Assembly (NCBI GenBank): GCA_025463305.1
Contig: JAOBWK010000094.1
Coordinates: 1-42,475 of the forward strand
Length of the DNA stretch: 42,475 nt
Reading direction: 5' to 3'
Source: Ilumatobacteraceae bacterium
GTDB taxonomy: Bacteria; Actinomycetota; Acidimicrobiia; Acidimicrobiales; Ilumatobacteraceae
Shown here: one piece after another, positions 31,518 through 39,709 of the stretch
Layout of the letters: the number at the start of each line of letters is the position of its first letter
Numbering within the stretch: the stretch's first letter is position 1
Translations under genes and position numbers: made by a program
The notes under the pieces: model-generated
Seen by the model: only the letters and a program-made list of their open reading frames with translations
Told to the model about the DNA's origin: nothing
Database searches by the model: none

Positions 31518-32306
31518 TCAGTGAGTGATCGGTGCGTCGTCGACGTTCGAGAAGTCGGGTTCTCGCCGCTCGGCGAACGCCATCAGCGCCTCGATGTTGG
31601 CCGGCCCTCCGAGCAGCACGCGGAACGCCTCGTTCTCGCGCTCGCGTGCAGCGGCGTACTCGGCCTTGAGCGGCTCCATCACCGTGCGCTTGCACTCGAC
31701 GAGTGAGTTGATCGGCTTGGCGGCGAGGATCGCGGCGTGGCGCATCGTCTCGGCCATCAGGTCGTCGGGCGTGCACACCTTGAACGCCAGCCCGAGGTCC
31801 TTGCACTCCTGGCCGGACAGCCACTCGCTGCTGAGCAGTGCCCACATCGCGTTCTGGCGACCGAGCAGGCGCGGGAAGCTGGCGCTGCTGGCGGCCTCCG
31901 GGGCGACGCCCAGGCGGGTGAACGGGCAGCGGACCCGGGCCTCGGTCGAGATGAACACGAGGTCGGCGAGCCCGAGCATGGTGGCGCCGATGCCCAGCGC
32001 GAGACCGTTCACCGCGCACAGCAGCGGCTTGGGGAAGTCGATCAGCTGATCGACCATCCCCGGGAAGCCGTGCTTGCCGGTCACCGGGTTGCCGGCGTTG
32101 CGGGCGGCCATCTCGCCGAGGTCGGTGCCCGACGAGAACGCCTGCCCGGCACCGGTGATGACGACGACCGCGACGCTGTTGTCGGCGGCGGCGTCCATGA
32201 GCGCCTCGGTGGCGGCGTCGTAGAGCGCCTCGTTGAACGCGTTGCGCGTGTCGGGCCGGTCCAGCGTGATCAACCGGATCCGGTTCTGGTCCTCGATGCG
32301 GATCAT
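31518..32306 (-). CDS. Enoyl-CoA hydratase/isomerase (crotonase) family protein
   Basis: This 262-residue crotonase-fold enzyme has the oxyanion-hole segments FSSGTDLGEMAARNAG and CAVNGLALGIGATMLGLADL. It also has GVAPEAASSASFPRLLGRQN, with a Glu at the position used by enoyl-CoA isomerases, and the C-terminal trimerisation helices. The PExxSS pattern leans to isomerase rather than hydratase. It acts on an enoyl-CoA ester in fatty-acid or related breakdown. Its ATG overlaps the stop of the GH3 glycosidase gene (ATGA), an odd pairing since no CoA pathway involves a glucosidase. The start MIRIEDQNRIRLITLDRP matches family N-termini. Confidence 0.88.
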   Translation of the reverse strand: MIRIEDQNRIRLITLDRPDTRNAFNEALYDAATEALMDAAADNSVAVVVITGAGQAFSSGTDLGEMAARNAGNPVTGKHGFPGMVDQLIDFPKPLLCAVNGLALGIGATMLGLADLVFISTEARVRCPFTRLGVAPEAASSASFPRLLGRQNAMWALLSSEWLSGQECKDLGLAFKVCTPDDLMAETMRHAAILAAKPINSLVECKRTVMEPLKAEYAAARERENEAFRVLLGGPANIEALMAFAERREPDFSNVDDAPITH

Positions 32307-34870
32307 GGGGTGACGCTGCCTTCTGCGATGTGGATCGGATGGGTGTGGGCGATGTCGACGGACGAGCGGCCGACGTGGAGCGTGTACGCACCGGCGTCGA
32401 CCCGCCAGCCGCGCACGGCGTCCGGTGTGGTGCCGAAGAACCCGACGGCCGTCGGCGCCAGCGCGCCCTTGTAGGCATTGCCCGGGTCCCAGTACGCGAA
32501 CGTGCGGCGATCGAGGTCGAAGGTGACCGCAGCGGTGTCGCCCGGATCGAGCTCGACCTTGGCGAAGCGCTTGAGCTCCTTCGGCGGGCGCACCACGGGG
32601 GCATCGTCCGCCCCGACGTACAGCTGCACGACCTCGGCGCCGCTGCGGCTGCCCGTGTTCGTCACCGCGACGGTGACCGTGATCCGGCCGTCGGCCGCGA
32701 ACGTGTCGTCGACGGTGGGCGCACCGATCTCGAACGACGTGTACGACAGGCCGTGTCCGAACGCGAACGGCACCGGCAACCGCCGCGCCTCGTACCACCG
32801 GTAGCCCATCAGCACGCCCTCGCCGTAGCGGATCTGGCCGTGCTCGCCGGGGAAGTTGCCGTACGACGGCGTCTGCTCGATGCACGACGGGAACGTCGTC
32901 GGCAGCCGGCCGGACGGCTCGGCATCGCCGAACAGCACGTCGGCGAGCGCGTTGGCCATCTCCTGGCCGCCGAACCAGACCTGCAGGACGGCGGGCGCCT
33001 CCGCAGCCCATGCCGTCGTGACGGGCGCACCTGCGTTGACGACGATGACCGTGTTCGGGTTCGCCCGGGCGACCCGCTCGATCAGCTCGGCCTGCGCGCC
33101 GGGGAGGTCCAAGCTCGTGCGGTCGTGGCCCTCGGTCTCCCAATCGTTGTTGGTGCCGACGATCACGATCGCCGCATCGGCAGCAGCGGCCGCGGCGACC
33201 GCGCGCTCCATCTGGTCGCTGCTCGGCACTGGTTTGCAACCGAGCTGCACGCCCTGCATCCAGCCGCGCCGCGTGCTGACGAACTCGATGTCGATCACCA
33301 CGTCGCGCCCGACCTCGAAGTCGAGGACCGCGGTCAGCTCCTGCGACGCCGTGCCGAAGAACGCATCGCCGAGCGGCGTCGGCTCGGTGATGCCGTCGAA
33401 CACGACGGCACCGTCCACGAAGACCCGCGCCGAACCGAGCTGCAGCAGGCTCAGCAGGTGCGGCCCGGTGTGCGCCGGCGAGAACGTGCCCGAGGCGCGG
33501 TACGACATCGGGCCGGTCGGCACGTCGGGCTCCACGCGCGGCAGGACGAGCAGACGGCCGCTGTCGATGACGCGGCTGGCGACGACGTCGCCGCTGCACT
33601 CGGAGCCCTTGAACATCTCGACGAAGAACCCCGGCTCGCCTGTCGCGCAACGAAGCTGCTCGCCCGTCATCGCGGGGACGGTCTTGTCGATGTCGCAGCC
33701 CGGCTCGTGCACGATGGTGACCCGATCACCCAGCCGCTCGCGGATCGCCTCGAGCGGCGACACGCGGTAGTGCGGCTTCACCTCGGCCGAACCGCCGCCC
33801 ATGATGCGGGCCCGCTCGGCGTTCGGGCCGATGACGGCCAGCGTGGTCATGGCAGCGGGATCGAGCGGCAGCACGGCTCGCACGCCCGTGGTCGTGTGGT
33901 CGACCTCGTTGCGCAGCAGCACCATCGACTCGGCCGCGGCGCGGCGTACGAGGGCACGGTGCTCGGGCCGATCGATCGCGATCGGCGACCGGGGCTCGTC
34001 GTCGAGCGCACCGATCCGGTCGAACACGGACAGCATCCGGTGCACGGCGCCGTCCAGCAGCGTCTGGTCGATCTCACCCTCGCGCACCGCCTCGCCGAGC
34101 TGGCGGCCGTAGAACCGCGATGGTCCGGGCATCTCCAGATCGAGTCCGGCGCGCGCCGCGCCACCGGTCGATCCGCCGGCGAACCAATCCGTGACGACGA
34201 AGCCGTCGAAGCCCCACTCGTCGCGCAGGATGTCCTGCAGCAGCAGCCGGTTCTCCGAGTTGTAGACGCCGTTCAAGCGGTTGTACGACGTCATGATCCC
34301 GAGCGATCCGCCGTCTCGTACGGCGAGCTCGAACGGCAGCAGGTACAGCTCGCGCAGGGTGCGCTCGTCGATGACGCTGTCGATGGTCATCCTCTCGAAC
34401 TCGGCCTCGTTGCCGGCGAAGTGCTTGACGGTGGTGGCGACGCCCTGCGACTGCACGCCACGGATGAACGCCGCGGCGAGCTGACCGGTGAGCCAGGGAT
34501 CCTCCGAGTACGACTCGAAGTTGCGTCCGGCCAGGGGAGCGCGGTGCAGGTTGACCGTCGGCGCGAGCAGGACGCGGCACGCCTTGGTGCGCGTCTGGTC
34601 GCCGAGGGCGACACCCAGCTCGTGGAGCAGCGCGGTGTTCCAGGTGGCGCCGAGGGCCGACCCGCATGGGATGTTGAGGGTCGCCGTTCCGCCTGCCACA
34701 AATGGGTAGAGCGGACCTCGTGCTCCCGTAGGTCCGTCGGTGACGAATACAGATGGGATGCAGAGACGAGGGATCGAGGCCGTCGACCAGTCTGTTGCGC
34801 CTGCGGTGAAGTCGGCTCTTTCGCTCAGCGACATTGCCGACACTAATCCTTTGACGTCTCGGCCGACCAT
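32303..34870 (-). CDS. Glycoside hydrolase family 3 beta-glucosidase with PA14 domain
   Basis: This enzyme of about 855 residues has the GH3 layout with an inserted PA14 domain. The N-terminal barrel contains TDGPTGARG, GRNFESYSEDPWL, VKHFAGNEAE and the nucleophile Asp228 in VVTDWFAG. The second domain has AVIGPNAERARIMGGGSAEV, interrupted by a PA14 insert at about 390-545 (SYRASGTFSPAHTGPHLLSL), then GTNNDWETEGHDRTSLDLPG. The end is a fibronectin-III-like domain (RSGAEVVQLYVG). There is no signal peptide, so it cleaves imported beta-glucosides or oligosaccharides inside the cell. The start is ATG 34870 with AAGGTGAGG upstream; GTG 34879 is possible. It overlaps the crotonase gene. Confidence 0.9.
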   Translation of the reverse strand: MVGRDVKGLVSAMSLSERADFTAGATDWSTASIPRLCIPSVFVTDGPTGARGPLYPFVAGGTATLNIPCGSALGATWNTALLHELGVALGDQTRTKACRVLLAPTVNLHRAPLAGRNFESYSEDPWLTGQLAAAFIRGVQSQGVATTVKHFAGNEAEFERMTIDSVIDERTLRELYLLPFELAVRDGGSLGIMTSYNRLNGVYNSENRLLLQDILRDEWGFDGFVVTDWFAGGSTGGAARAGLDLEMPGPSRFYGRQLGEAVREGEIDQTLLDGAVHRMLSVFDRIGALDDEPRSPIAIDRPEHRALVRRAAAESMVLLRNEVDHTTTGVRAVLPLDPAAMTTLAVIGPNAERARIMGGGSAEVKPHYRVSPLEAIRERLGDRVTIVHEPGCDIDKTVPAMTGEQLRCATGEPGFFVEMFKGSECSGDVVASRVIDSGRLLVLPRVEPDVPTGPMSYRASGTFSPAHTGPHLLSLLQLGSARVFVDGAVVFDGITEPTPLGDAFFGTASQELTAVLDFEVGRDVVIDIEFVSTRRGWMQGVQLGCKPVPSSDQMERAVAAAAAADAAIVIVGTNNDWETEGHDRTSLDLPGAQAELIERVARANPNTVIVVNAGAPVTTAWAAEAPAVLQVWFGGQEMANALADVLFGDAEPSGRLPTTFPSCIEQTPSYGNFPGEHGQIRYGEGVLMGYRWYEARRLPVPFAFGHGLSYTSFEIGAPTVDDTFAADGRITVTVAVTNTGSRSGAEVVQLYVGADDAPVVRPPKELKRFAKVELDPGDTAAVTFDLDRRTFAYWDPGNAYKGALAPTAVGFFGTTPDAVRGWRVDAGAYTLHVGRSSVDIAHTHPIHIAEGSVTP

Positions 34871-34979
34871 AGACCTCACCTTGCCACACCGCTCGACGCG
34901 GCCGTTTACGGGGCCGATCTCGCCTATCCGCAGTGATGATGCTCAGCACCTCATGGACATCAAGGGATGATCCGAGCAA

Positions 34980-35942
34980 TCAACGAAAAAGGATCCATCC
35001 CCATCCACCCGAACCGTTGCCGTGGGAATCGACAAGCAGGCCGTGCGGCCTCGCCAACTCGATCAGCTGCTCTCGGGTTCTGACTTTGCCGAAGCCCAAC
35101 ATGCCACTGAGGAAGAAGTCAAGGGCAAATGCCCACCAATCGCCGGAGTCAAGCATCTCTTCGAATACAAGCACCTTCGAGTTCGGTTTCCGACTACGAG
35201 TCAAATTCTCAAAGAGCAGCGAACAGTGGCCATCGTCCCAGTCGTGCAGAACGCGAGATAGAATATATAGGTCGGCGGACGGGAGTTCGTCCGTGAACAT
35301 GTCAAGCCCGATGAACGTAACAGCGTCTGCCAAGCCTTCGGCGGACGCCCGTTCGCGTCCTAGCTGCAGAGCAATCTCATCCCGATCTACGCAGAAGACA
35401 TGGTCTGCTAATGAACGACTAACGATCTCGCGACTGGCGACGCCAGTCCCTCCGCCTACGTCAACGACGGATTTCGCGAACTCATTGCATAAGGCGATCA
35501 ACATGTCAGGAAGGGATCTCCGCAGCTGTTCTTCCATCGTCAGCGCGAATCCACGTGATCGATCGGGCGACAGATCCTCAAAGTATTCAATAGTCGACGA
35601 ACCCTCATAGAGAAATTTCGGGTCGAAGAGCACGCGCAAGACGCTGCGATCAAGAACAAGCTCCGAGGAGTCAGCGGGAACCCCGGCTATGAACGAGTAG
35701 CGCCCCGAGTCGATTTCGAGCACTCGAGCGACAACCAGAAAGTCCAATAGCGCGTTGACCCGTCTCGCATTGAGATCCCCACCGGTAGCCAGAAACTCGT
35801 GGATCTCAAGCCGAGTTGGATGTGCAGAATCAATGAAGGCGAGAGCTGAGGCAGATGCAAATTGCGATATTGCCGCACTGAGCCATACGCCGTGAATGCC
35901 GGCAAACGATCCTTGAGGCCAGAAAACATCGTCAGGCATCAT
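34980..35942 (-). CDS. SAM-dependent O-methyltransferase (HIOMT/Methyltransf_2 type)
   Basis: This 320-residue methyltransferase has an N-terminal winged-helix dimerisation domain (about 15-95), then the SAM-binding site VVDVGGGTGVASREI (GGGTG at 163-167) and SRVLHDWDD at 229-237. In this family that last segment holds the catalytic His. Such enzymes methylate phenols or hydroxyls in natural products and pigments. The ATG follows the upstream gene as TGATG, a one-base overlap, so it is coupled. The gene is visibly richer in A/T than its surroundings, with rare codons such as AGA and ATA, which indicates a different origin. Substrate unknown; it closes a three-gene cassette with a glycosyltransferase. 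Confidence 0.83.
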   Translation of the reverse strand: MMPDDVFWPQGSFAGIHGVWLSAAISQFASASALAFIDSAHPTRLEIHEFLATGGDLNARRVNALLDFLVVARVLEIDSGRYSFIAGVPADSSELVLDRSVLRVLFDPKFLYEGSSTIEYFEDLSPDRSRGFALTMEEQLRRSLPDMLIALCNEFAKSVVDVGGGTGVASREIVSRSLADHVFCVDRDEIALQLGRERASAEGLADAVTFIGLDMFTDELPSADLYILSRVLHDWDDGHCSLLFENLTRSRKPNSKVLVFEEMLDSGDWWAFALDFFLSGMLGFGKVRTREQLIELARPHGLLVDSHGNGSGGWGWILFR

Positions 35943-36529
35943 CAGCCTGCAATCTGCCGATAGCGATCGAGCACGTGCCGCGCCAAGAAACCGATAAACA
36001 ATGTCGCAGTCATGCCGATGCCGGCGAGGAGTGAGTAGCTGATCCACCCGTAATCTCTGAAATCTCGGTGATGCGTATTTAAGAGGCCGAGTGTGAGGGA
36101 GCCAACTCCTGGTCCCATCGTGCCGAGGTATCTAAAGGCCAACATGACCGACATCAAACGCCTGTCGGACGCGCGTCTGAACAGTGCCTCATTTCGAAAC
36201 CGCTCCCACTCGAATATTCCGTGAGGAGCTGTCGAATCGGCGGTCGTCAACTGAGCGACTATGGCGGGTCTCAGCTCACGATGCAGATAAGTGGCGGCGT
36301 GCGTAACGAAAATATCCTGCTCAAAATATATCCATGACGCACCGGCAAACGCGAGCGTCAGAACGAAGAATGCGATCGGCCCGAGTCGGAGGAGACGATC
36401 ATAAGCAGGTACAATCCCCACAATCAGAACGAGATTTCCGCCCAGAACCAACAGTTGATTGTTGATTCTCTGATGAATCTCATCCCTCAAGTCAGCGTAT
36501 TCCGCAAGATAGATTGCTGATTCGTCCAT
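35942..36529 (-). CDS. Four-TM membrane protein of the AT-rich cassette
   Basis: This 195-residue protein has an amphipathic N-terminus (LAEYADLRDEIHQRINNQLL), TM1 at about 26-46, TM2 at about 49-68, a cytoplasmic stretch of about 60 residues rich in Arg and Glu (FEWERFRNEALFRRASDRRL), TM3 at about 130-150 and TM4 at about 160-180. No enzyme motif is visible and I do not recognise a family. It sits between a processive-type GT2 and an O-methyltransferase with 16 bases before it and a one-base overlap after it. A role as scaffold or partner of the GT2 in membranes is plausible but unproven. Confidence 0.7.
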   Translation of the reverse strand: MDESAIYLAEYADLRDEIHQRINNQLLVLGGNLVLIVGIVPAYDRLLRLGPIAFFVLTLAFAGASWIYFEQDIFVTHAATYLHRELRPAIVAQLTTADSTAPHGIFEWERFRNEALFRRASDRRLMSVMLAFRYLGTMGPGVGSLTLGLLNTHHRDFRDYGWISYSLLAGIGMTATLFIGFLARHVLDRYRQIAG

Positions 36530-36545
36530 CTGTCATCCAGTTCTC

Positions 36546-37799
36546 TTAGGCGCGCTGCGTGGGCTTCCAAACCGTGACAGGGTTCAGGAGCGAAATGAGA
36601 TCGTTAGCACAGCACAGCGCCGCATACGGTACCGCAAACACCAGATAGCACCAGATAGGCATGAAAAGACTCCGTCCCCAGACCTTTCGAATTCGAGTCC
36701 GCGCTCGCCAGGCACAGAGACATCTCGCAAACGCAACAAGCTGAGTAATTACGCACAGGGTGATGACCCGGTGCACATCTTCCCTTGACACTGCCACTGT
36801 AACGGTCGTCAGCCAGAGCAATGGGATTGCCACGCGGCGAATGGCTAGCAGCCAAAGCCAACACAGTCTGGCCCGAATGGGCAGCTCTCCGAAGCCGACG
36901 AGCAGTGTCGCATATTTGATAGCCAGTTGGACCCATCCGCTTGCCCAGCGGCGTCGCTGACGATGCCACGCCCGGAGAGACGCCGGAGCTTCCTCGGAGA
37001 ATAGAGCACTTTCGTTGAAACTAACTATTCCTCCAGCTAACAACGCTCGGATCGACAGGTCGACGTCCTCGAGGAGCATGGATGGATCTAGTTCCGCGAG
37101 AGCAGCGCAATGTAGTACGGCGCCAGACCCGCCAAGATACGCAACCGAGCAAATAAGATATCGCAGTGGGTATACGGTTAACACCTTCGTGGCTGTTTCG
37201 ATCGCCACCACGGACTCAATAATCGATCCCTTCTCGCGCCGAATAAGCCGGGGGAACTGAATTATGTCAAAATCTCCCGATAGACCCGACGATAATGGCA
37301 TCTCCAGCACGGGGCGGGTATCGGCGTCAAGCAGAACAGAAATCGGACTTCCGGAAACGACACAGGAAGCCCGAACTAGATTCGAAGCCTTTGACGTCGA
37401 GCATGTGGAGTGGCACCAGATCAAGCTGTGGTCAGCCGCAAGATAGGATTCAAGTTCTAGATTCGTTCCGTTGGACGCCACTAGAATCTCTGGCGGATCG
37501 GCAAGCGACTGGAGTACTTTGATCGACGTGGGCAATGTCGTCGTCTCATTTTCAAGCAGAACCGAGATGATCGCTACAGCGACGCGCTCTGGCGTGATCG
37601 ATGGCCCAGGAGGTGTTCTCGTGGGCCGGGTCGAGCTAATCGTCCAATAGAGGAGCTGGGCAAAGCACAAGCAAACTAGAGCAATATATGCTAGGCCACC
37701 AGCGATGACGAAGACGCGTGTCGAATGGGCTAAGGACAGACTTAACCCGGCGACCGTCACCCATCCGACAATACGGATTGTGGGCGGATATCGCGACAT
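36546..37799 (-). CDS. Membrane glycosyltransferase family 2 (processive synthase type)
   Basis: This 417-residue GT2 has two N-terminal TM segments (about 9-53), then a GT-A domain with LLDADT (157-161, the DxD metal site), EDVDLSIR (244-251, the catalytic Asp region) and QRRRW at 281-285. The Q/RxxRW motif marks synthases such as cellulose, hyaluronan and NodC-type enzymes. About four TM helices close the C-terminus. It would make a polysaccharide or glycolipid chain at the cytoplasmic membrane from nucleotide sugars. The start at 37799 (MSRYPPTIRI) is supported by TACTGT six bases upstream; a TTG at 37877 is less likely. Base use is AT-rich, as in the two genes after it. Confidence 0.83.
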   Translation of the reverse strand: MSRYPPTIRIVGWVTVAGLSLSLAHSTRVFVIAGGLAYIALVCLCFAQLLYWTISSTRPTRTPPGPSITPERVAVAIISVLLENETTTLPTSIKVLQSLADPPEILVASNGTNLELESYLAADHSLIWCHSTCSTSKASNLVRASCVVSGSPISVLLDADTRPVLEMPLSSGLSGDFDIIQFPRLIRREKGSIIESVVAIETATKVLTVYPLRYLICSVAYLGGSGAVLHCAALAELDPSMLLEDVDLSIRALLAGGIVSFNESALFSEEAPASLRAWHRQRRRWASGWVQLAIKYATLLVGFGELPIRARLCWLWLLAIRRVAIPLLWLTTVTVAVSREDVHRVITLCVITQLVAFARCLCAWRARTRIRKVWGRSLFMPIWCYLVFAVPYAALCCANDLISLLNPVTVWKPTQRA

Positions 37800-37805
37800 G
37801 GGATG

Positions 37806-37811
37806 ACAGTA
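37806..37811 (-). promoter_or_regulatory. Putative -10 box of the GT2 cassette (leaderless)
   Basis: TACTGT on the minus strand lies six bases before the ATG at 37799, so the acquired-looking cassette appears to use the same promoter style as the host genes. Confidence 0.4.
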
Positions 37812-37943
37812 GCTGATGAAAGACGCCTCTATGGACGACCCTCGCGCCCGCCGGACGTCATTGTTCCGCAGAGTCAACGGAGATCACCGATGTCCCCCGA
37901 TCGAACCCTCGAACTGCGAAACCTAGTCGGACGGGCCCGCTTG

Positions 37944-37949
37944 TAAAAT
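37944..37949 (+). promoter_or_regulatory. Putative -10 box of the DUF3291 gene (leaderless)
   Basis: TAAAAT lies six bases before the ATG at 37956, the strongest -10 match in this group. Confidence 0.5.
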
Positions 37950-37955
37950 GGCTGG

Positions 37956-38465
37956 ATGCCGTGGCACCTCGCCGAGCTGAACATCGGCCGCCTGCGTGCA
38001 CCGATGGACGATCCTGCGACGAAGGACTTCGCCGACGGCCTCGACGCCATCAACGCGCTGGCCGAGTCGTCGCCCGGGTTCGTGTGGCGGCTGCAGACCG
38101 AGGACGGCAACGCGACGGCGATCAAGGCGTTCGAGGACGAACTGGTGATCACCAACCTGTCCGTCTGGGAGTCCATCGAGGCGCTCGGCGACTACGTCTA
38201 CCGCTCCGGCCATGTCGCCTTCCTGCGCCGCAAGCGCGAGTGGTTCGAGAAGTACGGCTCGGCGTACATGGTGCTGTGGTGGGTGCCGGCAGGGACGCAG
38301 CCGAGCGTCGCCGACGCCCTCGAACGGCTCGCCCTGCTCGACGCGGAGGGCCCCGGACCGGACGCGTTCACGTTCGCCAAACCGTTCGCGGCGCCTACTT
38401 CCGACCGAAGCCGAACAGGTTCTGGGCCACCTTCCGCATCTGGATCTCCTCGGCCCCCTCGGTGA
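37956..38465 (+). CDS. DUF3291 family protein (dimeric alpha-beta-barrel-like)
   Basis: This 169-residue protein starts WHLAELNIGRLRAPMDDPAT and continues with GLDAINALAESSPGFVWRLQ, ITNLSVWESIEALGDYVYRS, GHVAFLRRKREWFEKY and YMVLWWVPAGTQPS. This is the conserved core of DUF3291, which has a small ferredoxin-like barrel fold related to monooxygenase-like domains; function unknown. The core ends at about residue 148 (FTFAKPF). The last 20 residues are a Ser/Arg/Pro-rich tail read through the 3' end of the convergent acyl-CoA dehydrogenase gene, so the original stop may have been lost. The transcript probably starts at the ATG. Confidence 0.82.
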   Translation: MPWHLAELNIGRLRAPMDDPATKDFADGLDAINALAESSPGFVWRLQTEDGNATAIKAFEDELVITNLSVWESIEALGDYVYRSGHVAFLRRKREWFEKYGSAYMVLWWVPAGTQPSVADALERLALLDAEGPGPDAFTFAKPFAAPTSDRSRTGSGPPSASGSPRPPR

Positions 38466-39639
38466 TCCGGTAGCGGCGGTGATGCCGGTAGATGTGCTCG
38501 AACGGCATGTGCCGTGAGTAGCCGACGCCGCCACACGTCTGCATCGCTCGATCGGCCGCGTCGCACACGAGCCGGTTGGCGCGGTAGTTGCACATCGCGA
38601 CGAGGTGGGTGACCTCCATGTGGTGCTTCTTGTCCAGCATCCACGCGGTGTAGCGGATCAGCTGGCGCAGCATCGCCGCCTCGGTGTGCAGCTCGACGAG
38701 CGGAAACTGGATGCCCTGGTTGGCGCTCAACTTCTTCCCCCAGGTGACCCGACCATTTGCATATGCAACCGCCTCGTCGATGCAGTACTGCGCCGCTCCC
38801 AGCGACGATGCGGCCTGGCGGATGCGGTTCTCGTGGACGAAGTGCTGGGCCAGCTCGAGCCCGCGGTCGAGCGGTCCGAACAGCGCCTCCGGCCCGACCC
38901 GCACGTCGGTGAGCGACACCTCGGCGTGGTCTGTCGGCATGTTGAACGTCCACCAGAAGAACTCGACCTTGAACCCCGGCGCATCGGTGGGAACGAGGAA
39001 GGCGCTGATGCCGCGCGGGTCGCCGTTCTCGCCACTGGTGCGGGCGAAGATGATGTCGTGGGTGGCGTGGTGCAGCCCACTGTTCCACCGCTTCATCCCG
39101 TTCAGCACCCACTCGTCGCCGTCGCGCACGGCGGTGGTCTCGAGGTACGTGGCGTCGCTGCCGTGGTTCGGCTCGGTGAGCCCGAACGCGAGCCTGCGGG
39201 TGCCATCGAGGAAGCCGGGCATCCACTCGGTGATCTGCTCCGGCGTGCCGAAGTCGCGCATCATCAACACGGTGGGGAAGTTGCCGACGATGCTCGACTC
39301 GTTCTGCAGGTCGTTGTGCAGGCCGAGGCCCTTGGCCGCGAAGTGCTCGCGGATGATCGCCATCTTCAGGTTGCTCGCGCCCTGGCCGCCGAACTCGACG
39401 GGCAACGCGAGCCGCAACCAACCGGCCGCATCGGCGCGACGGCGCATCTCACGCAGCAGCGCCTCCCAGTCCTCGGTGGGCACACCGCCGGCCTCGAAGT
39501 TGGTGCGCGAGTACTCACGCCGGTGGTCGAAGAAGCGGATGTTGTCGTCCTGCTGCTCGAGCGGCTGGATCTCCCGCACGATGAAGTCGTCGAGCTGATC
39601 GAGCGTCTCCTGGATGTCTGCGGGGATATCGAAGTCCAT
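38395..39639 (-). CDS. Acyl-CoA dehydrogenase
   Basis: This 414-residue flavoprotein has the full acyl-CoA dehydrogenase pattern: LRLALPVEFGGQGASNL, LAFGLTEPNHGSDATYLETT (FAD-binding strand region), VLNGMKRWNSG, VPTDAPGFK, VRVGPEALFGPLDRGLELAQ and the C-terminal CGGVGYSRHMPFEHIYRHHR, RYRITEGAEEIQ. The closing EGxEEIQ element matches the catalytic-Glu region of many members. The N-terminal helices resemble ACAD10/11-like enzymes of actinobacterial side-chain or branched-acyl breakdown. The start at MDFDIPADIQ is supported by TAGGGT seven bases upstream, whereas GTG 39648 would overlap that box. The 3' end overlaps the DUF3291 gene by 71 bases. Confidence 0.9.
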   Translation of the reverse strand: MDFDIPADIQETLDQLDDFIVREIQPLEQQDDNIRFFDHRREYSRTNFEAGGVPTEDWEALLREMRRRADAAGWLRLALPVEFGGQGASNLKMAIIREHFAAKGLGLHNDLQNESSIVGNFPTVLMMRDFGTPEQITEWMPGFLDGTRRLAFGLTEPNHGSDATYLETTAVRDGDEWVLNGMKRWNSGLHHATHDIIFARTSGENGDPRGISAFLVPTDAPGFKVEFFWWTFNMPTDHAEVSLTDVRVGPEALFGPLDRGLELAQHFVHENRIRQAASSLGAAQYCIDEAVAYANGRVTWGKKLSANQGIQFPLVELHTEAAMLRQLIRYTAWMLDKKHHMEVTHLVAMCNYRANRLVCDAADRAMQTCGGVGYSRHMPFEHIYRHHRRYRITEGAEEIQMRKVAQNLFGFGRK

Positions 39640-39646
39640 GCGCCGC

Positions 39647-39652
39647 ACCCTA
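39647..39652 (-). promoter_or_regulatory. Putative -10 box of the acyl-CoA dehydrogenase gene
   Basis: TAGGGT on the minus strand lies seven bases before the ATG at 39639; it is back-to-back with the box at 39698. Confidence 0.35.
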
Positions 39653-39697
39653 TGACCGCGCTCGCGAGCCGCGTCACCCGGACGAACGACCGCGGTT

Positions 39698-39703
39698 TAC
39701 GAT
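39698..39703 (+). promoter_or_regulatory. Putative -10 box of the 196-residue protein gene (leaderless)
   Basis: TACGAT lies six bases before the ATG at 39710, with no ribosome site. Confidence 0.45.
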
Positions 39704-39709
39704 CGAGAG

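Noticed and set aside
32330..34846. An 838-codon plus-strand frame antisense to the GH3 glycosidase
   Set aside because: Low-complexity Arg/Glu/Val composition; the GH3 motifs on the other strand, including the nucleophile Asp, settle the coding strand.
34880..34979. The boundary of the AT-rich cassette inspected for an att site, tRNA end or insertion-sequence remnant
   Set aside because: No tRNA-like sequence, target-site duplication or terminal inverted repeat matching the other boundary near 37.9 kb could be found by eye.
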